Below are positions 10,180 to 20,642 of a stretch of 27,875 nt of DNA, piece by piece. Location: NCBI GenBank assembly GCA_001584585.1, contig LSYV01000004.1, positions 1,781,630 through 1,809,504 on the forward strand, in the 5' to 3' direction. Below the pieces are notes generated by a model. The model did no database searches. It was not told the DNA's origin and saw only the letters and a program-made list of their open reading frames with translations. Source of the DNA: Gonium pectorale (taxonomy: Eukaryota > Chlorophyta > Chlorophyceae > Chlamydomonadales > Volvocaceae). The stretch's first letter is position 1. Every line of letters starts with the position of its first letter. Both the position numbers and the translations under genes were made by a program.

Positions 10180-11405
10180 AGCCCGCTTTGCCATGTGCCA
10201 GCCCTCCCTACGCCTTACCTCGCACCTTGGATGATCCGAGCGGAACCTTGCGGTGTGCAGTTCCCCACTGCCGTTGCATGCACGGCACTTTCCCTGCCCC
10301 TCTGCAAGTGATGAAGTGGCACAGATCTATCTAAATGCGGCATGCGCGCCGTGACACGGGTACCGTACGCAGTAGGCAGTACCCGGCAGGCAGGCAGCAG
10401 CAGTACAGATGCCCGAGGCAAGCTCCGACACGGGCATCAGCTGTTTCTTTGGCGCGGCTGACGGTGCTGTGGGTGATCGACCATTGCGTTGCCTAGAGCC
10501 GGTGCGTTGGTGCCCTGATGGGACACCCCTTGGCGGAAACGCGCAAAACAAACAGTGCCGGTCAGGGGTGAGTGACAATTCCGCACTTCTCAACGCAAAA
10601 GAACAATCAATGGCGCAGGTGCTCGGTACCGGCGGTACCGGTAAGCGTATCAACGGGTTTGACTCCTTTGCACGCAATGCGCTTGCTGCGTGTGAGTGGC
10701 TGGCTTGCTCCGCGGCTCGCAAGAACCCGGCGAGGACATGGGAGCGAGGGCTGTGCAATGTCATAGCGGGCAAACTGTAGCAAACAGGCACTGGGTTGCA
10801 AGACTCGTGGGTAGAACTAGGGGCGCTTCTTCCCTGGTTACCACACAAACTGAGCTGAGGATGGGGCAGTGAAGTAGAATCCCAGGTGACGAACTAAACC
10901 CCCAGATAGACCAAACCATTCCCAATCGTGTGCATCCCTCCGATTCGTACGTTGAGAGAGGCCACTGTATGTAGTTTCTACAACCTAATCTCCTCCGCAC
11001 ACATCGTACGGCCAGGCCATTGGAGTCCAACTGTCCATACGCAGAGCAGACGAGGTACACTTGTATGGTACGCCCCAATCATGCAGGACAGGGAGTACGT
11101 TATAACGCAGGGATCAACCAGACACATGCACATAGAGGGTAAAGAGAGAAATCTGCAAAGAAAGTGCGTAAGATACCTCGATGGTTTAAGCGGAACTGCA
11201 CCCCAGTCAAGCCATCCATACGAGCCGTGACCCAAACCTTTCATCCTGTTAACGGCCACAGTCTTGCGCGCCCGGCAGCCGTCCCGAGCAGCCTGAAGGA
11301 GCGTAATGGCCTTCGTCAGTGCCCCGGGTTTGCTGCCACGGCATCTTAGTGAGGGACAGCTGGTGGAGTACAGAACGGAGAGGGCTCTTCCGAATCGTAG
11401 AGGTT
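10180..11405. repeat. Module M1, copy of 17550-18818
   Basis: The module starts near 'gcccgctttgcca' and ends at 'cgtagaggtt'. Its outer part (10180-10900) is moderately diverged from M2. From about 10913 to 11405 the two copies differ at only about a dozen positions over about 490 bp by my reading. It joins directly to gene A's upstream flank on one side and to gene B's 3' flank on the other. Open frames inside are disrupted between copies by indels that shift frame, so I do not call a gene. Confidence 0.8.
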
Positions 11406-11988
11406 TTCACAAGTCCTGGCACACGAGCAGGCCATAAAGGTGAAGGCACGCCCCAACGTACGCACGGTAAACTACTACAATTGCAGTGTTTCCCTTTTAC
11501 TACCTCTGGAGCTGGGTCCTACAACGACACCATCATTTTCACGCTTATGCGTCGTTTCATTCCAACACGGTAAATTACAACTAGGCTCTTCACGCGCAAT
11601 TTGTTCAAGCGCCAACACTACAATGCGCGTCAACTGGCAACTTTAGCGACGTGTTGACGCACAACGGCTTACCATATCTCAAGCAGGACAAGGGATGGCT
11701 TCAAAATGTATACCCAACCGCAACTCGAACCCCTAGCATTTCCTGTTGTTAGGTGTCTGCACATATTGCAGTGCCAGACTTCCAGCTACCCCCAGGGACT
11801 ACCAACTGAGCCCCAGGTGCAGCATTTCCCTCACCGCGTGCCGGTTCTGTCGGTTGGTTATAACCGCCAAATGCCAGGCAGTCGCAGCATAGTTCACGCC
11901 ACCAGCGGTGCATATGCAGTCCCATGTCCATAGGGCCATGCAAATGCATAACATACGGTAACACGATCTATTGGTGGAGACCGCCGGG
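11406..11988 (-). repeat. 3' flank of gene B
   Basis: This matches the flanks of A (from about 7098) and C (from about 22110). It carries GGTTATAACC at 11856-11865. A TTACA near 11577 would be a TGTAA poly(A) signal on the minus strand about 410 nt after the stop, a possible but unproven 3' end. Confidence 0.6.
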
Positions 11989-14411
11989 TTACTCTCTTTG
12001 CGGCACGGCAGAAGACCCGGGTGAGGCCACCTCGTCCGAGGGTGTGCTGTTTCCAGCCGCCTCTGGTTGGGCTCCGCACCACAGGGCGCGCGGCAGCCCT
12101 TGCACCAGACCTTGGCGCACTGCCTGGACCCATAGAAGAGCCTCTCGGCTGAACTCGCCGCTCAGGCCTCCCGGTGCCACCGCCTGCGCGTCCCAATCCG
12201 CCTGCAGCGCCTGGGGCAGCCCGAAAGTCAAACGAGGGCCGGGCCAAGCAAAGATGGGTAGATAGGCCTCCGGTGACATGGCACAGACAAGCAGGCGTGG
12301 CGCTGTGCAGCGTTGTCAGAAGACAATAGGCGTGATGAGAAGGACGGAACAATGCGGCGGGGAGGGCTCTGGCTCCCAAGCGCAGGACAGAGTTTCAAGA
12401 AGCAGCTGCGGAAGCTTGGCAGATGCAACGAGACCTCCGGCAGGGTTATGTCAAGGCGCACCTCGAGAACGCCGCACATGATTAGCTTTTGGAGCTCCAG
12501 GCTCAGCTGTAGAGGCTGGTCCGCCAAGTGCCCTGGCAGGCAGCCCCGAGGCAGCGACACCACCTGCACGCCAGAGCTGGGTGCGCCGCCGTCGTCCCGA
12601 CGCAATGAAGAGGCCACGCCCGCCGGCAAAGGCGGCCCGTCCGAGTCGTACGCCACCAGCAGGGTCCCCAGGGACGGCAGCGGCTGGACGGCCCGCAGGG
12701 ACTCCCAGCTGAACAGCCCTCCACCGGAAACCAACTCGTGGCCCTCCCCGTGGTAGATCCATCGCTCCAGCTCTTGAGGCGACTCGACGAGCGACGCTGC
12801 CACCGGCCCCCTCAGCAGCAGCAGCTGCACGCGGCCGTTTGCGGCGTTTGTGCGAGGGCCGCCACCAGGGCTGACGTGGCCTAAAGCAGCGCCGGCCGAG
12901 GCACTACAGGCTCCGATGTCGTATCCGCTGTGGCCCGCGGCGCCGACAAGCATGCGCTGCAGCGACCACCGCAGAGCACTTGTGGCCGTCAAAGAAGCCA
13001 GCCGCTCCGGTAAATTGCCTGCCGCGTCGGCTGGTTGGGCTGGCCGCGGGCCGACCTCCTGAGCGTGCCGCTCAGACTGCTCTATTAGAGCAGGCAGCGC
13101 AGGTCCCGGTTCGGGCAATGGAGCGCCTGCCTCCCTGGCCTGAACACCGAACCGACCGATGATGTACTCCATAGTCTCGCCGCGCTGAGCCCACGCCATT
13201 GGCGTCTCAACGCCAAAGCGCCGCGGCGGCCCCATGATCTCCACGACCTCAACGGCCTCCCGCACCACCTGCTCCATGTCCAATGAAGACATAACGAAGA
13301 GCTCCCGCAGCTCGGCCCTCTTGCTGCGCTGTCGGAGCGCGCGCAGGCCCTGCAGGCCGCCCGTACTGGGCAGAACCATCGGATTCAGCGAGCGAATGCC
13401 CAGGTACTCCAGCTGCTGACCTGCCGAATTGAGGACCGGGAGGATGGCCTCAGCGGCCAGGCCCGAGATCCGCTGCGCAATCATGCCATCGAACGCAACG
13501 GATATGAGCTGTCCGTCGCGCCTGGCGAAAGAAGCCGTGACCGCGGACCCGCAGGATAAGCCGTGGCCGCTTATGTAAAACTCCTGGACTGAGGGCGGAA
13601 GGTGGGTCAGGAGGAGGTACAGGGCACCGTCGCCCCTCAAGCCAATTTCGTAAGGGGCGGCCTCCAGGCGACAGCCGGAGATGTCCAGCACACGAAGGCC
13701 CCGCAGCTTGCAGAGGCCGATGATGACATCCGTTCGGAACAGCGCAGTCGGAAAGCCTTCTGCGGGCGTAACCTTGAGCTGCCTGAGGCTCTTGCACGCC
13801 GCCAGAGCAGCCACCCCGCGAAGCTCGCAACCGGGAAGCGTCAGACGCTCGAGGGAAGAGAGGCCTCCCAGGACGTCGAGGGCGAGGGTGTTCAAGCCAT
13901 TTAGCCGTTTCAGCCTGTGCAGCTCGACCTCGCGCAGCGCCGGGAGCCGCTTGATCGCGAAAGCGACGAGGGCGGCGTCAACAACCTCCTCACACGACAC
14001 GATCAGGCGGGTAACACGCTGGCCGCACGCCTCCGTGAAGCCCTCAAGCGGCAACGCCAGAACTTCAGCCTCCCGGCCCGTTCCTCCGGTGAAGGCAACA
14101 GCCGCCGGGCCCGACAGCCTCAGTATGAGAGAAGTGCAGCGGGGCCAGCGCTCTAATGAGGGAAGCGTTATCTCCTCTTCCTGTAATTGGCGCCAAACTC
14201 CCATTCGTGGCAATGTAACGTCGAGGGTGAGCTCACGGATGCCAGCGTCGACTGCGTTACGAAGGCCCGCACACGCCATCCTCGCTGCCGCCAGACTTGC
14301 TGGAGAGTCCTTAAGAGCGTCCACAAGCACCTCCAGAGCGTGTATGCTGACGCAGCCCAGCACGTTAGGAAGGTTGAGCCCTGGTGACGGAGCAGGCTGC
14401 GGCGGCTGCAT
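11989..14411 (-). CDS. F-box-like/leucine-rich repeat protein, paralogue B (723 aa, two exons)
   Basis: The exons are complement(12462-14411), 1950 nt as in copy A, and complement(11989-12210), ending PQRE-stop. The intron 12211-12461 uses the same GTGCGC donor, CCCCAG acceptor and phase 0. Domain order follows copy A: F-box-like N-terminus (LPNVLGC ... LAAARMACAGLRNAV), leucine-rich middle, Pro/Ala linker (ALPALIEQSERHAQE) and conserved C-terminus. In this copy the frame stays open from the donor through most of the intron to 12228. An unspliced transcript would therefore add 78 codons instead of the conserved tail. That alternative is less likely because exon 2 is conserved in all copies. 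S1 lies 589 bp upstream on the same strand, with its 3' end facing the B start. Confidence 0.82.
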
Positions 14412-14588
14412 ATTGAAAAGTAGGATAGATAGCCACGTAACGAAGATACTAGGCCTTCCTCAAATCGGCGAGAACTTCACGCTGGCTTACTGGGAACAAG
14501 TCCTTAGAAGGGAATGAAGTGTAGCAAATTATTTTGAGTCTGTCTATATCTATTCCGAGGTACAAGAGGCTGGTTGCTGTGGGAGGCT

Positions 14589-14654
14589 GAGCGCCGGATC
14601 CGTCGAGTGGATTCGGACTCGGAGGCACGAAACACAGCTGCTGGCTGTCACCTG
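14589..14654 (-). promoter_or_regulatory. Conserved block upstream of gene B
   Basis: This is the same block as before A and C ('gcgccggatccgtcgagtgg', 'cacagctgctggctgtcacc'), about 178-243 bp upstream of the B start codon and inside the S1-B spacer. It is a candidate regulatory element. Confidence 0.4.
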
Positions 14655-14975
14655 TCCCCCTTATCTAGAATTGCTACCCGACCGCCCCCCCCCCTCTTTG
14701 GGCCATCTAGTCTTGAGGACATAGTGTATCAAGAATATGCAAGCTAACTCCTGCAAGTGCTGTCCGTTGCAAGCTGTAGCAACTGGCTGTATCGGCGTGT
14801 CTGTGTTCACTGGTACTCTTCCTTTCAGCAAGCATGCCACACCAGGACCTCCCCTGTGCCACACCGTTAACAGGCACAGCTTGCCCATGGAATACTGCTC
14901 TCTATAGGAGTCGGCTTAAGGTTGGGTTGCTGGGACAGGGAGTGTGCGTACACCGGAGCTCGTTCAGGAGTGACG

Positions 14976-14980
14976 TTACA
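14976..14980 (-). terminator. Poly(A) signal TGTAA of S1
   Basis: TGTAA on the minus strand lies about 20 nt past the S1 stop. The word tgacgttacaag around it is conserved after S2. TGTAA is the usual poly(A) signal of chlorophycean algae. Confidence 0.6.
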
Positions 14981-14999
14981 AGCAGGACAGGCTACGTCG

Positions 15000-15434
15000 C
15001 TACCGACCACCCGTTACCTCCTCTACTGCCGCCTGCATGGCGGACGCGCCAAACGCCGGCTGCAGCGAAACTCGCACCGCCTCGAACAGCTTCCATTGCG
15101 CGTGCGCTTCCTTTGCCGTGCTTTCGGCCAGCACAAACGCTTCCGCACAGAAGCTCCCTGGCAGATCAGCAATTTGCTGCTGCACTGCCAGCAGTTCAGG
15201 CAGAGACGCCTGCGCCGTGGCACCCTGCAGGCTTTGCTGCTGGCGAAGCTTAGCCGTTAGGGCAGTCATCTCCTGCACATGCGCCAACGCCATGCGGTGC
15301 GTCTTCTGATTCCAACCGTCCAGCGTGGCGCGAAGGCAGCCCGAGTGGGAGGCGCTGATGGTGTGGTTGAACGCTGCGTCCGCCGCATCGCATGCCCTGA
15401 GGGCCTCGTGTGGGGCTTCTGGCGCGTCGCCCAT
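15000..15434 (-). CDS. Small helical protein of unknown function, S1 (144 aa)
   Basis: I do not recognise this family. The start at 15434 (MGDAPEAPHEALRAC) is chosen because S2 starts with the matching MADAPKAP and similarity extends little above it; an open frame continues upstream to 15599. The protein is Ala/Gln/Glu-rich with no signal peptide or membrane segment, and is probably mostly alpha-helical with possible coiled coil. The last 49 residues (AFVLAESTAKE ... QPAFGASAMQAAVEEV) match S2 at about half the positions. The middle (about 20-90) does not align. A TGTAA signal follows the TAG stop by 20 nt. It lies upstream of gene B on the same strand, the same arrangement as S2 with gene C, so the pair duplicated together. 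It could be a partner or regulator of the leucine-rich protein; that is inference. Confidence 0.65.
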   Translation of the reverse strand: MGDAPEAPHEALRACDAADAAFNHTISASHSGCLRATLDGWNQKTHRMALAHVQEMTALTAKLRQQQSLQGATAQASLPELLAVQQQIADLPGSFCAEAFVLAESTAKEAHAQWKLFEAVRVSLQPAFGASAMQAAVEEVTGGR

Positions 15435-15639
15435 GTCAGCAGTGGTGGAGATAGAGGGGCGCCTGCGTGGACGAGAGCAAGTGATCATGGTTGATGTTAG
15501 GTTGTACATCCATAAAAAACCATGGAAAGCAATCAACGCCTTCCTATCCCTACCAAACTTTCCAATGCGCGTGGCCCCGCGGCCAACAGATTGAAGCAAG
15601 CAAGCTGCGCGCCCAGTTGTTCGGTCACAGACCGCACCT

Positions 15640-16599
15640 GCACCTCTACTATATATGCTTACCGGGATGAGCGGCTCGCTTCTTGCTCCTTGCTGGGCGC
15701 AAATCGGCGGAGTTGGCAGCCAAGGCCTGGGGGTTTGGCCACAGGCAGAAGGGCAAGCACCATGAGGACCAGGATTAATTTGCTAACAACATTGTGGCAA
15801 TCAAACAGTCGGCGCTCAAGGAGTGCGCAATAATCAACCATCGATCGACGCGTTGCGTGCCAAATCCCAAACGCTGCGTAGAGCACCAAGATTGACCTCA
15901 GTAATGACCATCATGCTTCAGAGAGCTCAGAGTAGGGGCTGCAGGGCCAGCTGTTGCGTTCCGCCGGCAAGTTTTGGCTCGTAGAGTCCGGGACCAGCAC
16001 ACAGGACAGCCAGTCCAGCGCAAGCTCACCTCTCCTCCGCGAGTTGCTCCGTCTCCAGCACCAGCAAGCGTCCGGCTTTAACTCCTAAAAGGACAGCACC
16101 GCGGTGGTGGCGGTGCTTCCTACCTACTCCAACTCAACAGCAACTGGACAGACAACAGCTGTCCGAAAAAGGGGGCAGCAGGGGGCAGCGAGGGTTTAGT
16201 AGTTAAGCCACCGTACGGTACTTTCTGCTACTGTGTCCGATGCGCCTTTACCCGCTATAGTAGTGCCATTGATGACAAATTCACCAGAAGTCTATGACCG
16301 CGTGAGCCAGCCGGGGTAAGCCTGAACATCCATGGCAAATGTACCCGCGGTATCCCATTGCGGTCTCCTTCGTACGTGCCCTGGCAGGCAGCGCGTATGC
16401 ATTGGGGCTCCGAGCGAGCGATCCCCGCTCGTGTCGCAATGGGAGGTCGTGCAAGCTCGGCTGTCCGTTGAGGAGCGGTTGAGGCCAATGACATGACGCC
16501 GATACCTTCACCCTTTATCAGGTTTGCAGTCACCCTCGCACGCTTGGGCCCCGGGTTCGCATTCTGGACCCTCGGGGCTGGACCCGGATCCTCAATGGT
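15640..16599. repeat. S1 upstream flank, duplicated at 26500-27470
   Basis: The block starts near 'accgggatgagcg' and ends near 'cggatcctcaatgg'. The core, about 16128-16350 against 27000-27225, is nearly identical (only a few differences seen). It includes the hairpin word GGACAG-acaacag-CTGTCC and the runs 'gggggcagcagggggcagcg'. The flanking parts contain more differences and indels. Short frames such as the one ending MALL are not frame-conserved along their length. The core lies about 700-900 bp upstream of the S start codon. Confidence 0.8.
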
Positions 16600-17010
16600 T
16601 TAGCCCGCCGCTGTGCGACCCACGCTACATTTCACGTCGCACCTTGAGTGAATCTGGGCGGGGACCTTGTGGTGCGCATTTACCGATGCCCTTGCACGCG
16701 TGGCGCTATCCCGGTCCTCTGCAAATAAAAGAGGCACGGAACTAAAGACGGCATGCACCTCGGTATCATACGCAGTATCTTGCCTCAGGCAGTAGCGCCA
16801 CAGATGCCCGAGGCCAGCTCCTACGCGGGCATCACGCGGGCATCAGCTATCTCTGGGGCGCGGCTGCCAGTGCTGTGGCCACAGCTGGTGGCACTGGGCG
16901 CACACTGCGCACCCTTGGCGGAACCGCGAAACAAACTATGCAGGATAGCTATGCCTGTTTCCTTTTCAATTTCAACAGCACCGGTCAGCGCACTGCTGTG
17001 CTAGACCACT
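16600..17010. repeat. Degraded partial copy of module M
   Basis: Words such as 'cagatgcccgaggccagctc' and 'gcgggcatcagct' match M1 and M2 in order, with many substitutions and indels. The copy breaks off near 17010, where M1 and M2 continue. It directly follows the S1 flank. Confidence 0.65.
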
Positions 17011-17344
17011 GCGCTTGTCAGCCACGTTGTCAGCGCATGGTACATAGAGGGCGTTGACGTTCGAAGGAACCGATGTCAGGTAAGTCTGTCAGAGCGTGTG
17101 TCAACAAGTCCTTTTCTCTGTGGAAAGGTTACAGGCGGAGAGGCGAGAATGGCGCAGACATCGGGGGGACAGATAGCACTCCCACCGAAACCCTGCCCTA
17201 AGTAAGCGCACATGCAGCGCCAATGCAGCACAGCGGCAGCTCGCCTCAAACGCAGTTGGCGACGCCCGCATTGGGAGGCGCAGTGCCAGCCCGTGTTGCA
17301 GGTGTTGCAGAGGAGCATTGGCCGCGCTCCGCTGGACTGCCCGC
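17011..17344. other. Spacer without a supported gene
   Basis: This is unique sequence between the degraded M copy and the second copy of the 'cgagcgagcg' block. I saw no conserved frame or recognisable element. Confidence 0.4.
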
Positions 17345-18818
17345 ATGCGAGAAGTCGCCGAGCGAGCGGCTCCCGCTTGCGTCGAAATTCGAGTCATGCA
17401 TTCTCGCCTGCCCGTTGACGGGCCACACGGGTGTTAGTGATCTCCATGACATGACGCCGATGATACGCTCACCACTTCAGGTCATGTTTGCAAGAACCTC
17501 TCACGCTGGACGCTTGGGACCGGCCCAGTTGCTCAATGGTAAAGCCCGCTTTGCCAAGTGCCAGTCCTCCCTACTCTTCATGTCGCACCTTGAATAATCC
17601 GAGCGGAACCTTGCGATGTGCAGTTACCCACTGCCGATGCATGCACGGCACTTCCCCCGCCCCTCTGCAAGTTATGAAGTGGCACTGAACTAAAGGCGGC
17701 ATGCACGCCGCGACGCCGGTACCGTACGCAGTATCGGGCAGGCAGCAGCACAGATGCCCGAGGCCAGCTCCGACACGGGCATCAGCTGTTTCTTTGGCGC
17801 GGCTGACGGTTCTGTGGCTGATCGACCATTGGAGCCCGTGCGTTGGTGCCCTGATGGGACATCCCTTGGCGGAAACGCGCAAAACAAACATTGCCGGTCA
17901 GGGGTGAGCTACAGTTCTGCGCTTCTCAGCAAAAACGAGATTGATAGTGTTAACAATCAATGGCGCAGGCGCTCGGTACCGGCGGTAAGCGTATCAACGG
18001 GTTTGATTCCTTTGCACGCAATGCGCTTGCTGCGTGTGAGTGGCTGCCTTGCTCCGCGGCTCGCAAGACCCCAGCGAGGACATGGGAGCGAAGTGCTGTG
18101 CAATGTCATAGCGGGCAAACTGCAGTTAACGGGCATTGGGTTGCAAGGCTTGTGGGTAGAACCAGGGGGGCTTCTCCCCGGGGTACAACACAAAGAGAGC
18201 TGTGGATGGGGTAGTGACGTAGAATCCAAGGTGAGAAACTAAACCCCAGATAGACCTACTACTGAGTATGCGTTTCGGTGTCCACGACGCGACCCGTTTC
18301 CCGTTCCGTATTACCCCCAGATAGACCAAACCATTCCCAATCATGTGCATCCCTCCGATTCGTACGTTGAGAGAGGCCACTGTATGTAGTTTCTACAACC
18401 TATCTCCTCCGCACACATCGTTCGGCCAGGCCATTGGAGTCCAACTCTCCATACGCAGAGCAGACGAGGTACACTTGTATGGTACGCCCCAATCATGCAG
18501 GACAGGGAGTGCGTTATAACGCAGGGATCAACCAGACACATGCACATAGAGGGTAAAGAGAGAAATCTGCAAAGAAAGTGCGTAAGATACCTCGATGGTT
18601 TAAGCGGAACTGCACCCCAGTCAAGCCATCCATACGAGCCGTGACCCAAACCTTTCATCCTGTTAACGGCCACAGTCTTGCGCGCCCGGCAGCCGTCCCG
18701 AGCAGCCTGAAGGGGCGTAATGGTCCTGGTCAGTGCCCCGGGTTTGCTGCCACGGCATCTTAGCGAGGGACAGCTGTTGGAGTACAGAACGGAGAGGGCT
18801 CTTCCGAAACGTAGAGGT
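17345..18818. repeat. Second flank block plus module M2
   Basis: 17345-17540 is a diverged third copy of the block at 16410-16600 and 27297-27470. 17550-18818 is module M2, the counterpart of M1 (10180-11405). M2 carries a 71-bp insert bounded by the 13-mer CCCCAGATAGACC at 18244-18256 and 18315-18327, where M1 has a single copy of that 13-mer (10900-10912). Beyond the insert, M1 and M2 are almost identical up to 18818. Confidence 0.8.
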
Positions 18819-18842
18819 TCTCTCGCAACTGTTTGTTCGAAG

Positions 18843-19015
18843 CCGCGAGCCAACGCCACCTCGCAGCGTTGCTGACGTCCCCATTGGCGTCCCGCACAAC
18901 GGCCAGCCCGCCAGGGCCGTCCTCCACCATCCAGCTGGAGGGGATGACCACGGGCAGCCCCGGCGAGGTGTGCCACGCTCTGAACCCCGCCGGCGAGTCA
19001 GTGCACTCGACATGA
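18843..19015 (-). pseudogene. Orphan coding-like stretch, product unknown
   Basis: The minus-strand frame contains AGFRAWHTSPGLPVVIPSSW, EDGPGGLAVVRDANGDV and ARWRWLAASNKQLREN. Third positions are strongly G/C-biased, as in the true exons of this window, and the composition is protein-like. I do not recognise the family. No start codon, clean splice acceptor or continuing exon is evident. The frame runs into module M2 and stops there at 18760. It looks like an exon of a gene otherwise lost, or the surviving end of the source from which M was copied. Confidence 0.4.
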
Positions 19016-19257
19016 CGCCGATACCCCTTCCGCAGGGATGGCCGCACGTGCGCGCACAAACATGTGCATGTACACGTGCCTCCGAATCGGGTTCGGGGAT
19101 GGATGTGCTGCCGACTTGGACGCTTGCTTGCTTGCACTTAGTGCCATCATGGTGGATTTGGTTGGATATCTTGAGCAGGCCGTGTTTATTGCGCAAAGGA
19201 AACGAGCGTTTCCGCTGCTGGGGCCACACAATGAGTGGGGGAAGGGGAGAAGTCGCG
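19016..19257. other. Unique spacer
   Basis: No gene is supported. It begins with the 17-mer gacatgacgccgatacc, also found in the three flank blocks, and contains a palindrome-rich stretch around 19056-19080 (catgtgcatgtacacgtg). Confidence 0.4.
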
Positions 19258-19353
19258 TCGTCCTGTTTGCGGTCCTGCGGAGAAGTGTTGGGTTTGAGCG
19301 ATGGGGAGCATCGTCCTGTTTGCGGTCCTGCGGAGAGGTGTTGGGCTTGAGCG
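19258..19353. repeat. Two-unit tandem repeat, 53-bp period
   Basis: Two 43-bp units, 19258-19300 and 19311-19353, both begin tcgtcctgtttgcggtcctg and differ at two positions. They are separated by 10 bp. Confidence 0.85.
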
Positions 19354-20327
19354 TGACACCAATGCTGCCTTTTGCGGTTAGCGCTGAACGGAATGCCCTT
19401 CATACATGCTGCACAACGTACCGATGGCAAGACCGTGCTGCGCCATACGGTCATCCAGCACCAACCGTATGGTCTGCACAACAATTTTACACCCGCTGGA
19501 TGTGCACGGAGTCCGTGACTCACGGCATGGAGCAGCACAGATTCTGCCGGGCATGGGCGCCAAGGCCGGGTGCGTGTGTGGTTGAATTACACGGGTGTGC
19601 GGCCGGGCGTACACAGGTCCACGCCCCTTTTGACAAAATCACACCCGCAGTGTCCTTTCTTAATGCTTGGGCATGGTACTTCCATGCTAGCGTGCCCCCC
19701 TGAACCCTGGGAGCCGCGCATGAGGATGCCCTGTCGCAGGCACATGCATGCAAGGACCTGTACCGCGGTCCGGGGGATGCGCCGAGGGTCCTGTGTCCGT
19801 AGCAACCCCCAGCCAGACCACCACAAGTTCTTATATTGAGTATGCGATTCAGTTTCCGCGATGCGAGCCGTTTCCCTTATTCATTACCCCCCAGCCAGAT
19901 CTCCTTGCATTGCACACTGGGACGCTGCCGTGCGCCCCTGACATCGCAGACGTCACCCTCCTCCCCCAGGCGGCGGAGATTCCTAGCGGCCCAGCCGATA
20001 ACCAAGCCACCCATGCAGACCCCGTCACCACCTCCACAAGGGTTCCGAATAAACCAGCCGGGCCAGCTGTCTCTCCAAGGAAGCTTATTTCAGCCCGTCC
20101 CAGGGAAGGGGGCCAGGCGCCGACTCGCGGGTCACCAGAGCGGGCACCCGGACAACGTAACAGCTGACCAGTCGTGCCAAGCTCACGCTGCCATATGATG
20201 GCGCCGCGCCTGTCCTCGTCCTCCTCGGTCCAGTCTCACCGACGGTGCCGCCAGCCCTTAGCCGTGCGGCCATCAACGACCTCCGCCCGTAGGAAGGGAA
20301 ATTGCAACGGTCTGCAATGCTGCCGCC
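19354..20327. other. Unique region without a supported gene
   Basis: It holds a second copy of a 'gagtatgcg ... cgtttccc' element at 19820-19888, bounded by CCCCAGCCAGACC-like 13-mers (19807-19819, 19889-19901). The rest is presumed 3' flank of the glutaredoxin remnant and anonymous sequence. Open frames run through but show no family motif. Confidence 0.4.
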
Positions 20328-20642
20328 TTAAGCGTCGGCGTCCGCCTTCTGCATGGCCTCCCGCAGCATGACCTGCAGCTCGCCGCTGCCCACCATGCAC
20401 CATCTGGTCCGCAATGGCGGCACCGCCCGGGCGGTCAACCAACAACTCACGTGGTACGTGCCGCGGCGTAGCGCCCGGCTACACTCTCAACAGACAGCCT
20501 GCCCCGAGCGCCTCACCCTGGCCATCCCGAACCACGAAACACCATAAACGCAGCATCCATACGGTATGTGGTACGACCTCTGCAGCGCCGCACCGTACCT
20601 GCGGGATGGTGGGCCACTGGCTGTAGGCCTTGATGGCCTCCC
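20328..20642 (-). pseudogene. Glutaredoxin (CGFS monothiol type) C-terminal remnant, frameshifted
   Basis: Exon complement(20599-20642) encodes GEAIKAYSQWPTIPQ between a CTCAG acceptor and a GTACGG donor. This is the hallmark 'K-YS-WPT-PQ' segment of monothiol glutaredoxins, just before the conserved Gly-Gly glutathione site. The next exon, complement(20328-20445), reads LLVDRPGGAAIADQMV and, in another frame, GSGELQVMLREAMQKADADA followed by TAA, the usual glutaredoxin C-terminus. The frame is broken between these parts by what looks like a 7-bp duplication (atggtgc/atggtg, about 20390-20403). The Gly-Gly loop also appears about two residues short. No upstream exon with the CGFS active site was found up to about 21250. 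Known family members deliver Fe-S clusters in plastid, mitochondrion or cytosol. This copy should be inactive unless exon limits differ. Confidence 0.62.

Noticed and set aside
10978..11259. Minus-strand frame shared by M1 and M2
   Set aside because: Sharing is explained by near-identical DNA. No start, splice signals, G/C third-position bias or family motif supports coding.
16255..16533. Minus-strand frame in the S flank (ends MALL) with a counterpart at 27131-27370
   Set aside because: The conserved part is simply duplicated DNA, and the N-terminal halves diverge with frame-shifting indels.
17754..18242. Plus-strand frame in M2 (MPEASSDTGISCFFG...) with a counterpart at 10409-10780
   Set aside because: The two copies agree at first, but indels move them into different frames halfway along, so there is no evidence of protein-level constraint.
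18663..19538. 291-aa minus-strand open frame
   Set aside because: It runs through the tandem repeat, the orphan stretch (in another frame) and module M2. Composition is random, and the M1 copy does not preserve it.
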